Source: Dichomitus squalens LYAD-421 SS1 (lineage: Eukaryota > Basidiomycota > Agaricomycetes > Polyporales > Polyporaceae). From it: a DNA stretch of 35,915 bases. Each line of letters starts with the position of its first letter. Position 1 is the stretch's first letter. Location: contig NW_006766893.1 in the NCBI RefSeq assembly GCF_000275845.1, forward strand, positions 449,017-484,931, read 5' to 3'. A program made the translations under genes and the position numbers. A model generated the notes under the pieces. That model saw only the letters and a list, made by a program, of their open reading frames with translations. It searched no databases and was not told where the DNA came from. This document shows positions 22,874 to 34,214 of this stretch, in pieces.

Positions 22874-24207
22874 CCCCTGCTTTCTCGCGGATAGCTCGTC
22901 AGTTCTGTTTTTGTTTCGTGTGCATTCGGTTTCAGCTTGGGCTTCGGTCTCCGGCTTCTATCTCGCCTTCAACTAATCGCACCCCCGTACATATCACCGT
23001 ATCGCCGTATACTCGGATATTTTGCGCTTTGAGCTGTGCCATGCGTTCTTCACTCCTCTTCGTGCTCCTGGTGCGGTCGTTTTGTTTCTACCTTGGGCTA
23101 GAACCAACACATATCCTTCTTTATGACGACTCGGAAATGCGCGCGCCTTCCTGCGTATCATGCTGTTATGCCACTACCTACCTACCTACCTACCTACATA
23201 CATACATACATACCTACCCACCTCTTTACGATCAACGACTTCCTACCACTTGTATGAATGCTATACCTACCCAGGAACATCCATGTCTTCTGTTCGCCCT
23301 TCCGATGACGTCCGCCGTCTGTTGTGCAGGCACCTCTTATCGGCATCTCCATGGGCCGAGTTGGAGAAAACTCATCCCGAGTAAAATATTCAGAATATGG
23401 GTTTGATTGTGATTAGTTGAGGCAGTGCACGCTACGAGTCGTAGCGGAGTTGATGACGGCGGCGAAACAAGCCATATTGAGTAACTCTAGCACGGGCAGC
23501 TATGTAGTTGTGCGCGTTGTTCCTTGCTCCTTGACGACGTCCGCATCGAGGCTATATCCAGGCTGGCACGTAAGCTGATATGTATGATAAGTTCATTTGG
23601 CTGCAATTTCCCTGATTAAGCTACACCAGATGTTATATAGAATTACGCATCCTGATCGAGTATCTTGAGTTTGAATATGAGTACTGTATCACTACTTAGA
23701 ACCTGATGAATCGCCCAGTGGAGGCATATGTTCTGCATGGTGGCGTTGTTCCATGCTGGCAACGACCGGTAGTAGCTGTGTTTGTGGTCGTGTTCCATGA
23801 AAGGGATATTCCGGTCGGCTTTTCGCCAGTGTCCGATCGCGAGACGTAGGGCTGTCTTACGATGCACTATGCGCACGAGCAAATACTTCAACAGATACCC
23901 CGAATCGGATGTTGTCAACGAGTTCGAAATTGACGTACGGCACTTGAGGAGGTCAGAGTCACGGCAGGTTTAAGTTCCAACGCATACGTCAGGGTGCGGC
24001 ATGAACAGGCACAGAAATGCGGATAACGCTATACACCGTCCGAAAGGCTGTTGGTCTCCACGCGCTCGCGCGCAACCCACATGTCTGTGCCAAAGGAACG
24101 CGTACATGATAGTCTTGGGAAACCAGGGTATAAGAAAAAATGCTCGTAGGGCACGAGCAGCTTGAATTCACCTCGTAGATCACCGCATCCACATATAATT
24201 GCCAGTC
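22874..24207. other. kinase 3' flank and SDR2 upstream region
   Basis: About 1.3 kb. The kinase reading frame stays open to 23406 only because intron 5 is ignored; this is not coding. Apart from the tetranucleotide repeat I see nothing. Confidence 0.5.
23174..23219 (+). repeat. CCTA/CATA tetranucleotide microsatellite
   Basis: A run of CCTA units changes into CATA units and back to CCTA, about 300 nt downstream of the kinase stop codon. This is a compound tetranucleotide repeat, likely in or near the 3' UTR and likely polymorphic. Confidence 0.8.
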
Positions 24208-25278
24208 ATGTCTTCTTTCCGAGTTTGGTTCAGTGCGTATCTCCCGACTCGGACACATCGAGTACCATGATTATACTGAGTAGCTATCCCAGTCACCGGC
24301 ACGTCCACGAGCTTCGGCCTTGCGATGGCTCGGAATGCCCTCGCCAACGGCGACCGGGTCGTTGCCACACTCCGGAAGCCTGAAGTGCTGGAGGATTTCG
24401 CGTCTCAGTACCCTCCTGCTCAGCTACTTGTACTCCGACTGGACGTCACAACACCCCGAGGGATCAAGGATGCGTTTGCCCAAGCTAAGGAAGTTTTCGG
24501 TCGCGTCCATATCGTCTTCAACAATGCCTGTTACGCTGGTCTTCGGAGAAGCTGAGGCGACCCCCGACGAAGCCGCAAGGAACGTATTCGAGGTGGACTT
24601 CTGGGGTGCCGTGCATGTGTCGCAGGAGGCGGTCAGGTTCTTCCGCGACGAGAACAGCCCGCAGGGTGGGCGCCTCATCCAGAATAGTGCTGCTGTTGGT
24701 CTGGTCACTCGTGAGGGGCTGGCATTCTATGGCGCTGCGAAGCATGGTGAGCCTCGCTCGTTGAGTGTCAATTACAAGGATGCTAGGGCATTGATAGACG
24801 AGGTGGAATTCAGCACTCGAAGCCTTCACTGAGACGCTAAGCAAGGAGGTGAACTCGGCATGGAACATCAAGGTGATAGCAGCCACGTCAAGCACTCACA
24901 TACGTATAGTCTGACTTGTGGACCCACCCCTAGATCACCTCGGTTCTTCCTGGAGGCTTCGTTACCGACATAACGACTTCGGGCCAACTTATCCCGCAGC
25001 ACCCTGCCTATGCTGACGACTCCAACGCAGTCGCTCTGGTGCGCAAGATGTTCATCGAAAATGCGAGCATGGAGGCGATGAACAGGCTGGGCTGTGGGGA
25101 TCCAGCGAAGGGTGTCCAGAAAATCTACAAATTGAGCAAGTTGCCTAACCCGCCGTTGAGGGTGCTGTTGGGAAGAGATTCAAACTATATGGTCAAGGAG
25201 TGGCATACACAGCTGGGACGGGAGACAGAGGAGTACGCGCACTGGTCTGATAGTCTTGGTTTTGAAGTCGATAAGTGA
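24208..25278 (+). pseudogene. short-chain dehydrogenase/reductase, paralogue 2 (SDR2), frameshifted
   Basis: Same four-exon layout as SDR1 and SDR3: 24208-24232, 24293-24746, 24814-24872 and 24934-25278, with introns of 60, 67 and 61 nt. The protein begins MSSFRVWFITGTSTSFG. The Rossmann motif TGxxxGxG has lost its second Gly (Ser instead). The NNAG motif reads N-N-A-C, and just after it exon 2 is one base longer than SDR3, so the frame shifts near 24530-24552 and runs into a stop. The reading frame downstream of the shift is still well conserved (EVDFWGAVHVSQEAVRFF, then YGAAK). All lesions fall in the cofactor-binding half. Decay appears recent, or a sequencing error contributes to the frameshift; the two motif changes argue for real loss of function. 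Confidence 0.85.
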
Positions 25279-25410
25279 GGCGTTGAGGCGACCGAGCAGT
25301 CGCGTACATGGAAGCTACGATGACACACGTACCCTCCGTGCCGTGCTATGCCGTCACTAATGAGATCAACATTCCCCGTGGTCTAGAAGCCAATGCTCCT
25401 TGGATACCTC

Positions 25411-25479
25411 GACACTTCAACAGGGTTTAGCTTCGAAATGGCCCGTTACATTCTCAGAAAAAGCCAGCGTCTTCTCACC
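25411..25479 (+). pseudogene. relic of an SDR N-terminus
   Basis: One plus-strand frame reads DTSTGFSFEMARYIL. It lines up with GTSSGFGLEMARYAL at the cofactor motif of SDR3, and EMARY is identical. No start exon, later exons or catalytic motif could be found around it. It is therefore a decayed fragment of a further family copy between SDR2 and SDR3. Confidence 0.6.
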
Positions 25480-26273
25480 AGTGAAGCCACTATGTCCACG
25501 ATACCGTTAAAGTGAGCTTCGACTTATTGTGCTTCGGTGAACATGGTCAGCTGAGAAAGTAATGATACGGATGAACAGGTCTTACCTAGTAGTACTGTAT
25601 CACACGGGTGTCTATCTGCGGCTGCCGAAAGTTCAATAAGCTTCTCAGAGCTGTATAACGGGTGCAAGGCCAACGCGTGAATCAGTAAAGTAGCGATCAA
25701 TATGGAATCGAAGCAGGAGCATCCCTGTGACCAGCCACACACCACTTCGTGGTCGTGGACAGTAATGTACTGGTTAACCGCAATTTTTCACGAAGTGCTT
25801 GATTGAGATACCATGTCTTGAATTCATGGTCCTCACGAAGTATCTTCGTTCGATCGAAGCTAGGCACGAAAATGATTCGGGGGTTTCACCTAGTCCAGAG
25901 CGCTCTGTGAGGTATACTGAGTATCAGCTTGTAAGATCTTTGCCGTGGCACGCTTAACTGCTTACGGAGGTCGAGTGGATCGAGAAGTCTGGAGGGGGTT
26001 CGGAGGCAGCTCTTTTCGCGGTATTGTCAGTAGGCCGGGCGTCCGACCGTGCTTATTCTGGCTAAGGCCGACAAAATCCGATGCGCTATCCCCATCGGCC
26101 AGCGTCGGCTTCGAGATGAACGAGCGCTTCACGATCGCATTGAGCACCGACTGAACTTTTGAAGAGATCCCGAATGGCTTCGTGGCTCCCTAGTTGAACG
26201 GTAGTCCACATACGCTGCCGAATGGACGCGTGTCCTGCATCTATGAAAGCGCCTACATGGAGGGGACAATGCA

Positions 26274-26279
26274 TATAAG
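26274..26279 (+). promoter_or_regulatory. TATA box of SDR3
   Basis: TATAAG about 71 nt upstream of the SDR3 ATG, a spacing close to that of SDR1. SDR2 has a TATAA only 10 nt before its ATG and none at this distance. Confidence 0.45.
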
Positions 26280-26349
26280 AAGGCCATGATTTGACCAGGA
26301 CGCACAACAATTCGTAACCAGACATCTGATCCTGCGTATTCGTCCTGCC

Positions 26350-27421
26350 ATGTCTTCGTCTCGCGTTTGGTTGAGTGCGTAATCAGTTCGGAGGTCCGCG
26401 GCAAGCAGACATACTGACGTTGTGTTCCCAGTCACCGGCACATCGTCTGGCTTTGGCCTCGAGATGGCCCGCTACGCCCTCTCGAAGGGCGAGCGCGTCG
26501 TTGCCACCCTCCGAAGGCCCGAGGTTCTCAAGGAATTCGCGTCGCAGTATTCTTCCACCCAGTTGCTCGTCCTCAAGCTCGACGTCACCAAGCCAGAGGA
26601 AATCAAGGATGCGTTCGCCAAAGCGAAGGAGACTTTCGGCCGCGTCGACGTCGTATTCAACAATGCAGGCCATACGGTAAACGGGGAAGCGGAGGCGATT
26701 CCTGACGAGCCTGCGCGGAACCTGTTGGAGGTGGACTTCTGGGGCGCCGTGCATGTCTCGCAGGAAGCGATAAGATTCTTCCGCGAGGAGAATAGCCCGC
26801 AGGGTGGCCGCCTTATCCAGAACAGCGCTCTGATTGGGCTGGTAACCTTCCCAACGGCGGCATTCTACGCCGCTGCGAAGCACGGTGAGCATAGCTATGA
26901 TCGATGATCGTCGTAGGAAGTGTGAGTCTTACCATGGCTCGCTTCAGCTCTGGAAGCGTTCACCGAAACGCTGGGCAAGGAGGTGAACCCTACGTGGAAT
27001 ATCAAGGTCAGCTTCGGCTACGCGCCTGACCAAAAGGATGAATCGCGACTCACAAATCCTATCCCAGATCTCCTCCGTACTGGCTGGAAGCTTCGCTACC
27101 GACATCGGGAAATCGCTCCAGATGATGCCTCAGCACCCTGCGTACGCCGACGAGTCGAATGCGACGACCATGGCACGCAAGATGCTGAACCAGATGTTGA
27201 GCATGGGCACAGACAAGGAAGCGGCCAAGATGCTGGGCTTGGGCGATCCTGCGAAGGGGGTTGAGAAGATCTACGAGTTGAGCAGGCTGCCGAACCCGCC
27301 ACTCCGCCTGCTGCTCGGGAAGGACGCGAACCACATGTTCAGGGAGTGGCTTGCGCAGGTGACCAAGGAGATAGACGAGTATGCGTCGTGGTCGGATGAT
27401 GTCGCATTCAAGGAGGAATGA
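26350..27421 (+). CDS. short-chain dehydrogenase/reductase, paralogue 3 (SDR3)
   Basis: Intact NAD(P)-dependent classical SDR, 296 aa, substrate unknown. Exons: 26350-26374, 26432-26884, 26948-27006 and 27068-27421; introns of 57, 63 and 61 nt, all in phase. The first exon encodes only eight residues (MSSSRVWL) before the split codon. Motifs: TGTSSGFG cofactor loop, NNAG, Ser in QNSALIG, and the catalytic YAAAK. The C-terminal third is shared with SDR2 (HPAYADES, GDPAKGV, LPNPPLR). It is the best preserved of the three paralogues and lies in tandem with SDR2, so it probably supplies the activity of the pair. Confidence 0.93.
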
Positions 27422-27960
27422 AAGGAGCCAGACGTAGCCGTTCCCTTCCAAATAACCAGTAGCGACAGTTCTGGGACCTGCCTCTGTATATGAAAGCTAA
27501 CATGGCAATTTGTTATCTCGAGAACCGCATGGCAGTGGAACTGGTGTCTCGCTCGGCCTTAGAGAAGCCGGCAGAAGACGAGAAATTGACATGGTTTTAG
27601 GGCCTCCGAGGGCACGTGCTACGGCTAGACAGGAGACGGGGGGACGGAGCTCAACGTCCAGATCGAGGATGTCGATGGATTCTTACTTTAAGATGACCTG
27701 CAACACCATGTAATCGATACCCATCTAGTCATGAACGATATCGACATACTCGAGGGTACGGGCCTGGCACTACTTGGGCGAGTTTTCCCGTAAGAGCGAA
27801 GGTCGTCATATTGTGAGTCTTCGCGAGCGTTCATCCACGCTTACACCGACCTCATTCCGGACCTTACAACATAAAGCGAGGACAGCGATGATCAGACAAT
27901 GAACGCTAAGCAGATAATATGGTAGAGGATACAAGATTGTACAGTACAAACAACAGAAAC
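27422..27960. other. convergent intergenic region between SDR3 and PRP46
   Basis: About 0.54 kb between two gene 3' ends. No feature recognised. Confidence 0.5.
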
Positions 27961-29554
27961 CTACTGCCCCGCCTGCTCTGCGTAGACCTGGTGGTGATCA
28001 GATATGAGTACCGTTCCACAGAGCCAGACATTCGTTCACGACGCACCTTGATGGTCTTGTCCGCACCACCAGTGATCAGCCTCGTCCCTGTGACGTCGAA
28101 CGTCGAACAGAACACACCCGCCTCCGCCTCCAACGAACCCGGTTGCGGGATATCGTCCATGTTCTGGAACGCCGTGCCCGTGTTCCAGTCCCACAATGTT
28201 AGTGTACCGTTGTCCCCACCCGAAAAGAACACACCCTCCGAGTTCACGGAGAGGGTATTGATGATCGCGTTGTGCCCGCTAAAGTTGAAAACGAACGTGC
28301 CATCAGGGCATTTCCACTTCTTGATATTGTTCCCGCCTGCGGACGCTGACGCGAAGCTGTACTCTGTCGGGTGGATGGCAAGTGCGCGAACAGACTTTTT
28401 ATGGTGGGTGAGTGTCACCATGGTCTTTCCCGCAGCGAGATCCCACAACCTGCACGTGAACGGAAACCAGCTCAGCTAACGCATAAAAGCCCGGTCAAGC
28501 TGTACGCACCGAACGGTCGAGTCCATACTGCCGGTGATGACCTGGGGATCCGACTCTTGGCACTTGACGTCCGCGACGGTTGCCGTATGACCGGATAGTA
28601 CGTGAATCTGCGCCTTCGTCCGCATGTCCCATACACGTGCTGACGCATCACGACCAGATGTAACTAAAACGTCCAGTGTTGGGTGCAGACTGAGCGCATA
28701 TACTCCCGACAGGTGACCGTGGTAGTGTCGGATGACCTTGTTAGCTTCAAGGTCCCAACACTTGACCATCTGCACGCAAACATTCAACACAGGAGGCATG
28801 CACCGAACATACAGACTGAACGCACCTTGTCCTCTCCGCAAGAGAAGAGGTACGGGTGTCTTGATGACACCGCCAGACCACGGACTGTCGATATGTGGCC
28901 CGTTAATGAGAGCTTCAGCTCACCCGACGCAAGATCCCAAATTTTGATGACGCGGTCTCCAGCTCCAGTCGCAAACCACTTGTTTCCTGGCTCTACCGCG
29001 ACACTGCGTACCCAGCCAAGGTGTCCTGAGATGACGCGCACGAGCTTCCATGGTGGGTGGTATGTAGGTTTGATTGTCCGCGTTGTTTTATGTAGCTGGA
29101 GTGCGCGGGTGAGGTTGGTGTTGGAGGAGAAGGTGGAGAGTTGGGGCGCGGGGGTATTATCTATTTGGGCAATCATGCGACCAGTGTCCGTGCTCGCTAT
29201 ACGATATTTGTTAGTACATCGCCGCGCTGAAGTTGCAAAGAGCGTGCTTACGTCCTGCGGTGATCATTTTCCTCTGTTCCTTAGGCTTTGCTGGGCCGAC
29301 TGGACCTTGTTGCGCGAGCAAAGGTGCGGGAAGTTGCTTGTACTCCTTGTACTCGTCGTTTATTTTCACGGAAAGCCGTATCCTCGCGCTGTATGCGCTA
29401 TATTTATGCGCTCTTCTCGTCAATAACAAAGTGTATGCACGCACCTTTTCTCCTCATCCTTGTACGTCTCGTCCAGACCGGAGGCGAAGATGTCTCGTGT
29501 CCGCTTTCCACATGCTTGAAGAAGGGGATTCAAAGGTGGCAGTGATGAAGTCAT
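27961..29554 (-). CDS. PRP46: pre-mRNA-splicing factor PRP46 (PLRG1 homologue), 435 aa
   Basis: WD40 protein of the Prp19/NTC complex, nuclear, needed for spliceosome activation. Exons: 29554-29445, 29388-29252, 29196-28826, 28769-28510, 28449-28047 and 27987-27961; introns of 55-60 nt and all phases agree. The N-terminal 100 residues contain the family segment [12 protein letters not shown]. Seven WD repeats follow, beginning with [15 protein letters not shown] and including IKIWDL, VKCWDL, ARVWDM, RLWDL and LTLWDW endings. The last repeat ends with [10 protein letters not shown], encoded across the final short exon. The ATG was chosen because it opens the only frame that splices into IRLS. 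The gene is divergent from TFIIS. Confidence 0.96.
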
Positions 29555-29865
29555 AGTAGGTCAGTAAGCGGAAAGACTGGCGGTACCAGCAAAAGCGCGA
29601 CAAAGCAAGTAGTAAAGGGAGGACGAAGACCAGTAACCAACGCGGCGGTGGCGGCAATGAGCTCGACACGCCAAACGGTGAGCGCGCTGTTTGCTCTTAT
29701 TTGTTCATCGCTTTGTCAGCAAGGTCCTGATGCGCGCGACCACGATGTCTGCGCTCTTTTGGACTGAGCCACGCTGTATGCGACGGTGTCGACGACCAGA
29801 GTGCCGTTTCTGTCGCCATTAAGAGATATAAGGGATCCAACCGTGTACAGTAGGGCGCAGACAAC
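29555..29865. promoter_or_regulatory. shared promoter between PRP46 and TFIIS
   Basis: Only 311 bp separate the two divergent start codons, so both promoters must lie or overlap here. No clear TATA box is present at a usual distance from either gene, as is common for housekeeping genes. Confidence 0.6.
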
Positions 29866-31501
29866 ATGTCTGCTGCTGTAGAACTCAAGCCGCTTGTCAA
29901 GGCCCTGAACAGCGCTTCTACCGATGAGGTGTGTCCTATTGATCCTCCTATGACGTCCCCGTTCACTTGCGTTTTTCACCGTCGTGAACGCTACTGACGC
30001 CGATTGCACCCGGGAATATGTGTAGGAGACTGTCACCATCTTAAACACCCTCAAGCAGCAGGCGAAGATCACCGAAGCTGTCCTCAGGGTATGTGGCGTC
30101 GTTGTTGGCAACTAGCCCCAGTTGACGTAAAGGTCTCTTCCAGGAAAGCAAAGCCGGTTTGGCAGTCGGAAAGCTGCGTCAGCATTCCTCCAAGCAGGTT
30201 TCCGAGCTCGCGAAGGAGATTGTCAAGAAATGGAAAACGGAGGTTGAGCGGGAAAAGCAAGCGTCGGGAGGCAAGAGCGGAGCCAAACCTCCAGGTGCGT
30301 CCTCTCTTATCACGCGTTCACCCACATCCTCAGCTCGTCGTGTTCTAGCTGCGAAGAAAGCTGCGAGTTCGTCAGCAGCAGCCACCCCTTCCACTCCTGT
30401 TACACCCACGGCGTCCAATGCTGGTGGGAAGTTCAGCGACACCCGTTCCGCAAAGAGTGATGGCGTGAAGGTGGAGTTCACCGGCGACAAGACACGAGAC
30501 AAATGTGCAGAACTCATCTACGACGCTCTTGTCTTTGATTCCGGAGCACGTAAGCAATCGCACTGCATTCGTGCTGGCGTCCTAGCATACTCACGCGATG
30601 TACTAGCGAGCGAGCTTATCTTGAGCCGCGCTAAGGACATTGAAAAGACTGTCCTCGCGGACAACGGGGGCGCGAACGCCAACTACAAGGCCAAGATTCG
30701 CTCGCTCTTCGTGAACCTAAAAGACAAGAACAACCCCGGGTTGCGAGAGTGTGTCATCTCTGGAGAGCTTCCTGTCTCCAAGCTGTGCAAGATGTCTAGT
30801 GCGGTGAGTTCATCCTTCTCTTCACTCCTAGCTTCAACGGTAGATCGGCCCACCTGCATATTTCGGAACGCAAGGTGTAGGTCTAATGTCAGCGGCTTTG
30901 ATGCCGAACATTGCGTTTACGCGAGGCATGGCGACAGCACAAATATTGGCGTTCTCCCGCTGTAGTATTCTCTAGAAGCATTGCGCGCAGATTCTCATTT
31001 GAACAATTATTGTCCGACTCCCGTATTGATCACCACCTACCAGGATATGGCCTCAGAGGAGCGGAAAGCCGCGGACGCCAAGATCAAAGAGGAAAACCTG
31101 TTCAAGACGTTGGGCGCAGGAGAGCAGGAGGCCGAAACTGACGCTTTCCAATGCCCTCGCTGCAAACAGGTGCGCCTTTCCCCCTACTCGTTCCTACAAT
31201 GAACCGCATGTTGAGCGCCTTCGTAGCGGAAGTGCCGTTACCGTCAACAACAGACCCGGAGTGCTGATGAGCCGATGACGGTACGTCCATCATGCTGCAA
31301 TTCTAAGCATCATCGTCTAACTTCGTTTCGCTTCCAGACCTTTGTAACGTCAGTAACTCGAGCTTTCCTGTCACTCGTACTTCATCTTGATGACTTTCCT
31401 CCCATAGCTGTACCGTATGTAAAAATAGGTTGGCTCTTCTGATGCTCATAATCGCCTGCGATCATACTTACACCTGCATCCATAGATGGAAGTTCTCCTA
31501 A
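29866..31501 (+). CDS. DST1: transcription elongation factor TFIIS, 300 aa
   Basis: Rescues backtracked RNA polymerase II by stimulating transcript cleavage. Ten exons: 29866-29928, 30026-30088, 30144-30294, 30349-30549, 30607-30803, 31044-31169, 31227-31280, 31338-31348, 31408-31428, 31486-31501; all phases agree. Domain I (residues 1-90) is the helical LW domain (ESKAGLAVGKLRQH...). Domain II (about 130-245) carries DKTRDKCAELIYDAL and NLKDKNNPGLRE. The C-terminal zinc ribbon has CPRCKQ and CTVCKNRWKFS, with the cleavage-active acidic loop RSADEP. The ribbon is split over five small exons, three of them only 11-21 nt, so automatic prediction may miss the end. Intron 5 is 240 nt, against 54-97 nt for the others. 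Confidence 0.96.
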
Positions 31502-33638
31502 TGCGCCCGCATATATTCACGAAGAACATATGATGTCCATAACGGCACCGCTGGCCCACCTCGCCCCCGCGGTTACTACCTACCTTAGTATCACTTTCCC
31601 TTCAAGTTACTAGTTCTCTGTTGCGTATTCTAGACCATGGCCTTTCGGCTTGCTATATCGCACCTACTTGCCGTCTCCTGTCCATCATACTCATGATCTC
31701 GTCTGCATCCATTCTTTACTCCGTCAGCTGTCAGTTCGTGTAATTATTCCGTGCCTATGTACCCTCGAACCAAGTCTCTGTATGCGGCAAGTGCTGAACG
31801 AATACTCGGTGAGACATGCGGGCGCCTACATTTCTGGTCTTGTCCTTCTGCCACCACTTCCTCCACATGGCACAGGATCCTCTCTCTGCGGAAACACCGA
31901 CGCCTTCAGCGGAACGGTTCGACGTATGGGGATTGTAAGCAGTATGTGGATACCTCGCTCTTTCCCTATGAGCTGCTGACTGCGTGGACATCTCCGATAT
32001 AGTCGAGTACGTGCCCACGCGGAGATTGATTTTGCACCAATGAACACTCCCATTGCGTACCGGATAGCCTCGTGTATGCATTCTGGGGTAGGTGTCTTGA
32101 CAGCCGCCAGACTGTCCATTTGGGCCGAAAACCCGGATGCGCCTACGACGCCCAACCAAGTACGTGTCCTCTCGTGACCACACTTGGGAATGAAACGCTT
32201 GCAATGCTCTGGGACACGGTGATTCAGGACCGGGCCTGGACTAGTGTCGAAATTCTGCATGGATCACTGTACAGCTAACATGGGGGCAAACAGACCGGTC
32301 GTCGTCTCCATGTTCATTCGCTGCGAATCATAACATAAAGGCTTCCGGCACTGGCAGCTGTACGACGACCACACATGAGACTAGTATTTGGAGCGCACTT
32401 CTCAACGGCGCAGTAGGTCAACTAATCCCACATTGCCTGGGCAATTCAAGTGAGTGTTGCGCTGATGAGCAGTCCCCAAGCAGAGCTTGAAATCACCAAT
32501 TGATAGGCCCGTAAGCTATTCAAGCCGATGGTAGGCCGAGTAAGAAGCTGACCCAGCTCGTCGTCCCGTGTTCATCGGGCATGTCTCCTTCGCATTCCCC
32601 GGAGGTCTGCTCACGTGCTCGAGCAGCCAAATTTGGCCGGCGCTCGCCCTTGAAGCTTGAAGGTTGTCAATCGTGAGACAACCCGATCATCGACCGTCAT
32701 GCAGACATTGGTGCCCGCCACCATGGGTCTGTCGTTGTCATTTAGGTCAGCTTCGAGCTCTTGCATGGGACATAGCGCGCAACGCACCTGAAAGCTGAAA
32801 CACCAGCATCGGCAGAGACGAGACGCTAATGTGTTGCTGTTGGTGAGATTATCACGCGAGCACCGACCCTTTCCGACTGTGCACTGACGAAGAAGCCTGT
32901 GGACAAGTCTTGGACGGTAACCGATGTTCCTGGTAGGAGGCTCCACCACTACGTTTCTCCGTCATTCCTCGACCTCCGCATCCGGGCCAATGGTCATGTC
33001 GCTTACTTTCTAGCTCCATCTGTGCCCCGGGGCTGGATGGACGGCTAGACGAAGGGCGGACCTGGTCTCGCTGTGCCTCAGGATGTAGGCGTTGCTTACG
33101 TGGATCGTGGCTATATTGGCTGACGGAATGGTTCCCATCGCCATTGCGTCGTCCTTCTTATGTGTCACCGCATCTTGGGTACATTTCCTGCTGTTGCTCA
33201 TAAAATCGACATCCAGGACGTCATCGAGTGATTCCATGCGAAAGCTGTAGCATGAGGGCCCATAACTGCTCTTCAATACATCTGGGGCATAGTAGCTCCA
33301 CTGTGTAGCATTATACTAACCGAGCACAGGTAGCCGAATGACAGGAGTGCACCTGATAGAGTTGCTAGCCGCTCACATATAGACCTGGATATCCACACTC
33401 TGCTTTGATAGCAAACCCCAAGTGTCCGTGAATACATAGAAGCGAGAAGACGTAGCAAACGGATGACCAGCGTAGTACGACTCTACCGAAAATCTCTCCG
33501 TGCATCTGTACAGTGAGTCCGTGCAAACCTGTTGTGACCGCTCGGAACCTTGAGATCTGACGAACTGGGTAGCATCCGAGTGCAGGGAAGTACTCAAGCT
33601 GCCACGCCGCGCAAGTTCCTTCATAGCAAGGTCACGCT
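31502..33638. other. 2.1 kb without a recognisable gene
   Basis: Frames with somewhat protein-like composition lie on minus at 33010-33276 (88 aa), 32611-32949 (112 aa) and 31826-32260 (144 aa). I recognise no family and could not join them into one gene. No repeat or mobile element was recognised. Confidence 0.5.
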
Positions 33639-34214
33639 TCAATAAGAGCGCTTATCCTCCTCAAGCTGCCAACGTTGGTCTTCTCCGTCTCGGTTCTCCC
33701 ACAGCATTGCAGGGGCGCCCTGCTGCGGAGTACCCTTATCACCCAATTGCAGAGCCAGGCGGGCGGTTGGGACAACGACTCTGCTCCTCGGTTAGCCTCC
33801 ATGACTTCACTGGGCCGCGACCTGCAGACAAGCTCACCGAAGCGCCGCAGGGTCCTCCCGGTCAGGACGGACGTCCCATTCTGTCTCCGTCCGAGTAGCA
33901 GCAACGCGTGCAGCACTCCGCGGCACCCCGTCGATACCAAGGTAGAGCCCCGTGGCAACGTTGCGGAACGTCCACCGCGTTGCGCCAGTCTCGGGTACCG
34001 ACCTAGCGCGCTCCGCCACCCACTATGGCAAAGATGAGGTTTGAGCACTTCCGGTACCAGTATAGTTTGGTTGCGGTCATACCTTTTGATTGTCGCTGTC
34101 GGCCCAAGTTCCCGCGGCGACTGACTTGAAGTCAGCCATGGAGAGGTCAAGGACAGCGCGGCTCTTGGCGTGGATGAACCTGTAGGTGTGGCTGGGCTTG
34201 ATCTGGACAGTCAT
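33639..34214 (-). CDS. ricin B-like (beta-trefoil) lectin, 152 aa
   Basis: Carbohydrate-binding protein of the fungal ricin-B lectin type; cytoplasmic lectins of this kind in mushrooms act in defence against grazers. It has no enzymatic ricin A-like part. Exons: 34214-34083, 34022-33838 and 33780-33639; introns of 60 and 57 nt, all in phase. No signal peptide is present. Trefoil markers are a QxW-type N-Q-K-W split by intron 1, WTFRNVATGLYLGIDG in the middle and QRWQLEED at the end. One lectin domain fills the protein, as in single-domain basidiomycete lectins. The ATG has a strong context (GCCACCATG), and a TATA box lies about 125 nt upstream. Confidence 0.87.

Larger units (their letters stand above)
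25279..26349. other. spacer between SDR2 and SDR3, with an SDR relic
   Basis: About 1.1 kb. The only recognisable content is the SDR N-terminal relic at 25411-25479 and the SDR3 TATA box at 26274. Remaining frames are short and unremarkable. Confidence 0.6.

Noticed and set aside
22874..23406. Kinase coding sequence extended to 23406
   Set aside because: That frame ignores the intron at 22711-22768. Splicing it restores the conserved KA1 domain, which ends at 22873.
27919..28479. 186-aa plus-strand frame
   Set aside because: Antisense to the WD repeats of PRP46.
33639..34214. Ricin-like ribosome-inactivating toxin
   Set aside because: Only a B-type beta-trefoil lectin domain is present; there is no N-glycosidase domain and no signal peptide.
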